DNA of 8,838 nucleotides from an uncultured Moheibacter sp. (lineage in GTDB: Bacteria > Bacteroidota > Bacteroidia > Flavobacteriales > Weeksellaceae), in the NCBI GenBank assembly GCA_937875605.1, contig CALLXZ010000147.1, forward strand, positions 1 through 8,838, given 5' to 3'. Numbering within the stretch: the first letter of the stretch is position 1; each line of letters opens with the position of its first letter. A program made the translations under genes and the position numbers. Shown in pieces: positions 5,570-8,838 of the stretch. Under the pieces are notes generated by a model. That model was not told the origin of the DNA, made no database searches, and saw only the letters and a list, made by a program, of their open reading frames with translations.

Positions 5570-8482
5570 TTAGTATCCGAATAATTCTTCTAAAGTTAAT
5601 TCTTTTACTTCGCCCATTTTCTGAACAGCTGTCCAATCCAGATTCTCTTTTTTACCGACCAATCCGATGTTGAATTGTTTTCCTTTGATGTGTTGATTAA
5701 AGAATTTCTCCAAATCGTTCATGGTCATTTTGGAAGTTTGTTCGTAGATATCTTTGTTGATATCATACTGAATTCCTTTGTCCTGTAAGCTTAACCAATA
5801 AAAGAAAATATCGGTTTTGGTATAGCGCTGTGTAGCTATCTGTTTCAACGCTGCCACTCGGGAATTCTGAAATTGATTTTCTGCTTTTGGCATGGTATTC
5901 ATCAAATCTCTCAAAGCCGAAACCGCTTCCGGAAGTTTATTGGCTTGCGTTCCGACGTAAGCATAAACATAGTTGTATTTGTCCGCCTTGCTGGAATTAG
6001 CATAATACGTATAAGCTGAATAAGCTAGTGATTTAGACTCACGGATTTCCTGAAAAACGATGGAAGAAAGACCCGAGCCGAAATATTGGTTAAATACACC
6101 GGAAGAAGTCAAAAGTCCTTTGTCAAATTTCTGCTCACGCGAACGAAGGGAAATTTCAGCTTGCACCATATCATACGGCGTAAAGTAAATCTTTCCGTCG
6201 GTTGCCGGTTGCGGATATTCTTTTGCAGGAGGAATTGCTTTTCCGTTTCCGAAATTGTGGAATTTCTCCAATGCTTTTTTGGTGGAAGCCAAATCATTTC
6301 CGTAATAGAAAATCTGATGATTATAATTCAGGAAATTTTTCAGAATCGTTACTAATTCTTCCGGATTGATCGCTTTCAATTCTTTTTCGCTTAAAATATC
6401 GCGGAAACGACTGTTTTCGCCATACATCGCATAATTGTTCAACGCATTCTGAATACTGTTTTTATTGGTTTTCGCATCGGATCTTCCTTTCAGAATTTGA
6501 TCTACATAACTCAAATAGGCTTGCTTATCTGCTTTTGCATTTGCCAACAAATGTTCAAACAATTCGATTCCTTTGGTCATATTTTCCTGCAAACCGCTTA
6601 TGTAAACAAACGTTCGCTCACTTCCGGCACCTACACCGTAATCAATTCCTATTTTGTAGAATTCTTTTTTGATGTCTTCCGGCGAATATTTCGTTGTTCC
6701 CAAATAATCCAAATAATTAATGGCCAATGAAAGTTTTTTATCGTGATCTGATCCCATTTCCGTAATGTAATAAACCGAAGAAAGATCATTTGTTTTATTC
6801 TGAATGGAAGACAATGGAAGATTTTTCAATTTTTCTTTTTGAATCGCTTTGTCAAAATCTACAAATTCAGGTTGAACGGTTTTTTCTTTAATTTTCATGA
6901 AATCTTTGTAGAACTGAGATTCGTTTTCACGGTTCAGACTAATTGGTGTAATGCCCGGATTCTCCACTCGGATCAGCTCTTTATTTTCGCCCTGACGTTT
7001 GTAAACCACGACATAATTGTCTTTGTAATTGTCATTGGCAAATTTTACAATGTCCGCTTTGGTAATTTTAGAAAGTTCATCTAATTCCGCTACTACTTCT
7101 GCCCAAGTTTGTTCTTGGATAAATGAACTATACATTCCGGAAGCTAACCAGTCTGCATTTTCCAAAACCTGTTGATTTTGTTTTTTTAGATCATTTACAA
7201 CAGCTTGGATTAACCATTCGTCAAATTCTCCTTTTTTTATTTTATCAATTTGAGTCAGAATCAAATCTTTTACTTCGTCCAATGACTGCCCTTGTTTCGG
7301 CATTCCGTTAAAGAAATGAGCCGAATAATCTTTCATGATCTGAGGAGAAGCGCCTGCATATTGTGCCAATTGTTTTTGGTTTATGTTCAAATCAATCAAA
7401 CCTGCAGTGCTGTTACTCAACAACATATCCATCAATTTGAGCAATTTAGCATCTTTGGTTTTCGATCCACCCACACGGTATCCAAACTGAATACGTTCGG
7501 CTGACGGACTGAAAACCTCAAATTTTTTAACTCCTTTTAAAGGCGTTTCTTTCGCCAGATAACGTTTCGGTTCCGGTCCTTTTTTATAATGACCAAAATA
7601 CTGATCTACTAATTTTATAGTCGGATCGAATTCCAAATCACCCACCAAAACAACTGCCATGTTATTAGGAACATAATATTGATGGAAATAATTTTCAATT
7701 GCAACTAAAGAAGGATTTTTCAAATGATCGGACGTCCCGATGGTCGTTTGAGTTCCATAATGACTTTCCGGAAACAGGTTGGCCATCATTTTATAATGAA
7801 TCAAACGGAAATCGTTGTCTTGTGCACGGTTAAATTCTTCGTAAACGGCTTCTAATTCGGTATGGAAAAGACGCAAAACCAATTCCGAAAAACGTTCAGA
7901 TTCGATCATCATCCATTTCTCCAATTCGTTAGAAGGAATATTATTTTTATAAACCGTTTCATCAAACCAAGTATGCGCATTGGTTCCGGTTGCTCCGAGC
8001 GATGAAATCATTTTATCGTATTCATTTGCTACGGCATATTGCGATGCAATGTTTGAAACAGAATCAATTTGTTTGTACAATTGTTTTTTCTTTTCTGTAT
8101 TAGGTTCCGCTTTGTGAGCTTCATACAAATCCGAAATTTGTTTCAGGTACACTTTTTCTTTGTCCCAATCATGCGAGCCCATTTTGGAAGTTCCTTTGAA
8201 AAGCATATGTTCCAGATAGTGAGCCAATCCTGTATTATCTTCCGGATCGTTGTTAGAACCGGTTCGGACAGGAATGTAGGTTTGAATTCTCGGTTCGTCT
8301 TTGTTCTGCGCCAAATAGACTTTCAGTCCATTTGAAAGGGTATAAATACGAGTGTTGGACGGATCGTTTTCCACCGTCTCATAACTGTAACCATTTTTGT
8401 CTTTTTTTTGAATTGTTTTGAATTGGGCCAACAAAGTAGTTGACAAAATCAAACAACCTAAGAGTGTTAGTTTTTTGATCAT
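5570..8482 (-). CDS. Exported M16 family zinc metallopeptidase (insulinase/pitrilysin-like)
   Basis: This 970-residue protein is a probable periplasmic peptide-degrading zinc protease. A signal sequence spans about 1-20 (Met-Ile-Lys-Lys, hydrophobic core, Leu-Ala-Gln). A Cys at position 10 after Leu-Leu-Gly gives a weak lipobox but is too early to be convincing. The inverted zinc motif His-Tyr-Leu-Glu-His lies at 88-92, with His88 and His92 as ligands and Glu91 as catalytic base. The distal ligand is probably Glu216, with Glu209 before it, matching the Glu-x6-Glu arrangement of insulysin. Between them a charged helical insertion (about 106-155) stretches the usual spacing. The second, inactive half begins near 550, lacks HxxEH, and carries Arg-Glu-Ser-Lys-Ser-Leu-Ala-Tyr-Ser at 814-822, the substrate-binding Arg/Tyr motif. 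All four M16 domains are therefore present, in one chain. It is transcribed alone from a box at 8508-8515 and ends at the shared terminator. Confidence 0.95.
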   Translation of the reverse strand: MIKKLTLLGCLILSTTLLAQFKTIQKKDKNGYSYETVENDPSNTRIYTLSNGLKVYLAQNKDEPRIQTYIPVRTGSNNDPEDNTGLAHYLEHMLFKGTSKMGSHDWDKEKVYLKQISDLYEAHKAEPNTEKKKQLYKQIDSVSNIASQYAVANEYDKMISSLGATGTNAHTWFDETVYKNNIPSNELEKWMMIESERFSELVLRLFHTELEAVYEEFNRAQDNDFRLIHYKMMANLFPESHYGTQTTIGTSDHLKNPSLVAIENYFHQYYVPNNMAVVLVGDLEFDPTIKLVDQYFGHYKKGPEPKRYLAKETPLKGVKKFEVFSPSAERIQFGYRVGGSKTKDAKLLKLMDMLLSNSTAGLIDLNINQKQLAQYAGASPQIMKDYSAHFFNGMPKQGQSLDEVKDLILTQIDKIKKGEFDEWLIQAVVNDLKKQNQQVLENADWLASGMYSSFIQEQTWAEVVAELDELSKITKADIVKFANDNYKDNYVVVYKRQGENKELIRVENPGITPISLNRENESQFYKDFMKIKEKTVQPEFVDFDKAIQKEKLKNLPLSSIQNKTNDLSSVYYITEMGSDHDKKLSLAINYLDYLGTTKYSPEDIKKEFYKIGIDYGVGAGSERTFVYISGLQENMTKGIELFEHLLANAKADKQAYLSYVDQILKGRSDAKTNKNSIQNALNNYAMYGENSRFRDILSEKELKAINPEELVTILKNFLNYNHQIFYYGNDLASTKKALEKFHNFGNGKAIPPAKEYPQPATDGKIYFTPYDMVQAEISLRSREQKFDKGLLTSSGVFNQYFGSGLSSIVFQEIRESKSLAYSAYTYYANSSKADKYNYVYAYVGTQANKLPEAVSALRDLMNTMPKAENQFQNSRVAALKQIATQRYTKTDIFFYWLSLQDKGIQYDINKDIYEQTSKMTMNDLEKFFNQHIKGKQFNIGLVGKKENLDWTAVQKMGEVKELTLEELFGY

Positions 8483-8507
8483 TATGCTAAATTATTATTG
8501 AATTATC

Positions 8508-8515
8508 CAAATATA
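8508..8515 (-). promoter_or_regulatory. Probable -7 promoter box of the M16 protease gene
   Basis: On the minus strand this reads TATATTTG, a full match to TAnnTTTG, 25 bases upstream of the ATG at 8482. A T-run about 14-18 bases upstream sits near the -33 position but lacks a clear TTG. The leader would be A/T-rich without a Shine-Dalgarno sequence, as is usual in this phylum. Confidence 0.55.
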
Positions 8516-8606
8516 CTGAACACATTTTAAAAAGGGAATATTTAAGATTTTTTTAACCGATTGTCACTTTTTTTGAAATTTAATCGTCTATACCAATAGA
8601 AGCACA

Positions 8607-8614
8607 TAATTTTG
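8607..8614 (+). promoter_or_regulatory. Possible -7 box overlapping the sigma-factor start
   Basis: TAATTTTG fits TAnnTTTG exactly, but its last three bases are the TTG chosen as start codon for the sigma factor. If the box is used, transcription would begin near 8621 and translation would have to start downstream, probably at the GTG at 8645. No TTG -33 element lies at a suitable distance upstream, so this may be a chance match. Confidence 0.3.
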
Positions 8615-8838
8615 AAAGTCATTTCAATCCATAGAAACCAAAAAGTGGAATTACTGATACCACAACTAAAGAAGCAGGATCACCTGGCTCAAAAAGAGCT
8701 TTTTGATCGGTTTTCCCGTAAAATGCTCAGCGTTTGCAGAAGTTATATCGCAGACCTGCATTTTGCCGAAGACTGCATGCTCAAAGCGTTTGTGAAAGTT
8801 TTCAAAAATATTGATTCTTATACATCACAAGGAAGTTT
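8612..8838 (+). CDS. RNA polymerase sigma-70 family factor, N-terminal part (cut by window edge)
   Basis: The frame stays open to the window edge and gives 75 complete codons. From a TTG at 8612 it reads Met-Lys-Val-Ile-Ser-Ile-His, then a linker, then Leu-Ala-Gln-Lys-Glu-Leu-Phe-Asp-Arg-Phe-Ser-Arg-Lys-Met-Leu-Ser-Val-Cys-Arg and Ala-Glu-Asp-Cys-Met-Leu-Lys-Ala-Phe-Val-Lys-Val-Phe. This is sigma region 2, which binds core RNA polymerase and the -10/-7 DNA, of the ECF-like factors common in Bacteroidota. I recall flavobacterial homologues that begin Met-Lys-Val-Ile-x-Leu-His, which favours the TTG; a GTG at 8645 is the alternative. Region 4 and any downstream anti-sigma gene are outside the window. 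It diverges from the M16 protease gene across about 130 bases. Confidence 0.85.
   Translation, partial: MKVISIHRNQKVELLIPQLKKQDHLAQKELFDRFSRKMLSVCRSYIADLHFAEDCMLKAFVKVFKNIDSYTSQGS

Noticed and set aside
6086..8335. Several plus-strand open frames of 62-89 codons inside the M16 protease gene
   Set aside because: They are antisense to a full-length conserved protease and are rich in Phe, Ile and Val from complementary Lys/Glu/Asn codons; none has a convincing start signal.
5570..8482. Lipoprotein signal in the M16 protease (Leu-Leu-Gly-Cys at 7-10)
   Set aside because: The Cys comes too early, before a full hydrophobic core; the later Leu-Ala-Gln site is a more likely cleavage site.
8483..8611. 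Riboswitch, small RNA or operator in the 129-base divergent gap
   Set aside because: Apart from the -7 box at 8508-8515 and homopolymer runs I see no stable hairpin, inverted repeat or known leader motif.

Overview
The window looks like a chromosomal segment of a Bacteroidota bacterium, most likely class Flavobacteriia. The grounds are about 38% GC in most genes, starts without Shine-Dalgarno sequences but with A/T-rich leaders, several matches to the Bacteroidota -7 promoter box TAnnTTTG, a DUF3078-type outer-membrane barrel, and a sigma factor whose start resembles flavobacterial homologues as I remember them. No tRNA, rRNA, CRISPR array, insertion sequence or phage gene is visible. No gene-free stretch exceeds 130 bases.

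Layout. (1) 18-1410, plus strand: a small helical protein of a DUF6483-like kind, then, one base later, a polytopic membrane protein of unusual build (two membrane helices, a YcxB-like domain, two more helices, a pseudopilin/GspG-like C-terminal domain). This second gene has only about 26% GC by hand count, well below its neighbours. (2) 1416-3703, minus strand: a tight three-gene unit read as membrane protein, pabB, pabC. PabB and PabC turn chorismate into 4-aminobenzoate for folate; the glutaminase partner PabA is not here. (3) 3754-4320, plus strand: a YdjA-like nitroreductase, divergent from group 2 across 50 bases that carry two abutting -7 boxes. (4) 4381-5493, plus strand: a DUF3078 outer-membrane barrel with an added C-terminal heptad-repeat coiled coil. 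(5) A strong hairpin at 5514-5546 ends this gene and the convergent (6) 5570-8482, minus strand: a large exported M16 (insulinase/pitrilysin-like) zinc protease. (7) 8612-8838, plus strand: the first part of a sigma-70 family factor, cut by the window edge.

Most of the window is ordinary housekeeping and envelope biology. The items most worth a second look are the AT-rich YcxB/GspG-like fusion protein, the alanine-zipper tail on the outer-membrane barrel, the overlapping divergent promoters at 3727-3743, and the start of the sigma factor, where a TTG start codon coincides with a perfect -7 box. I saw no clear defence, mobile or biosynthetic system.
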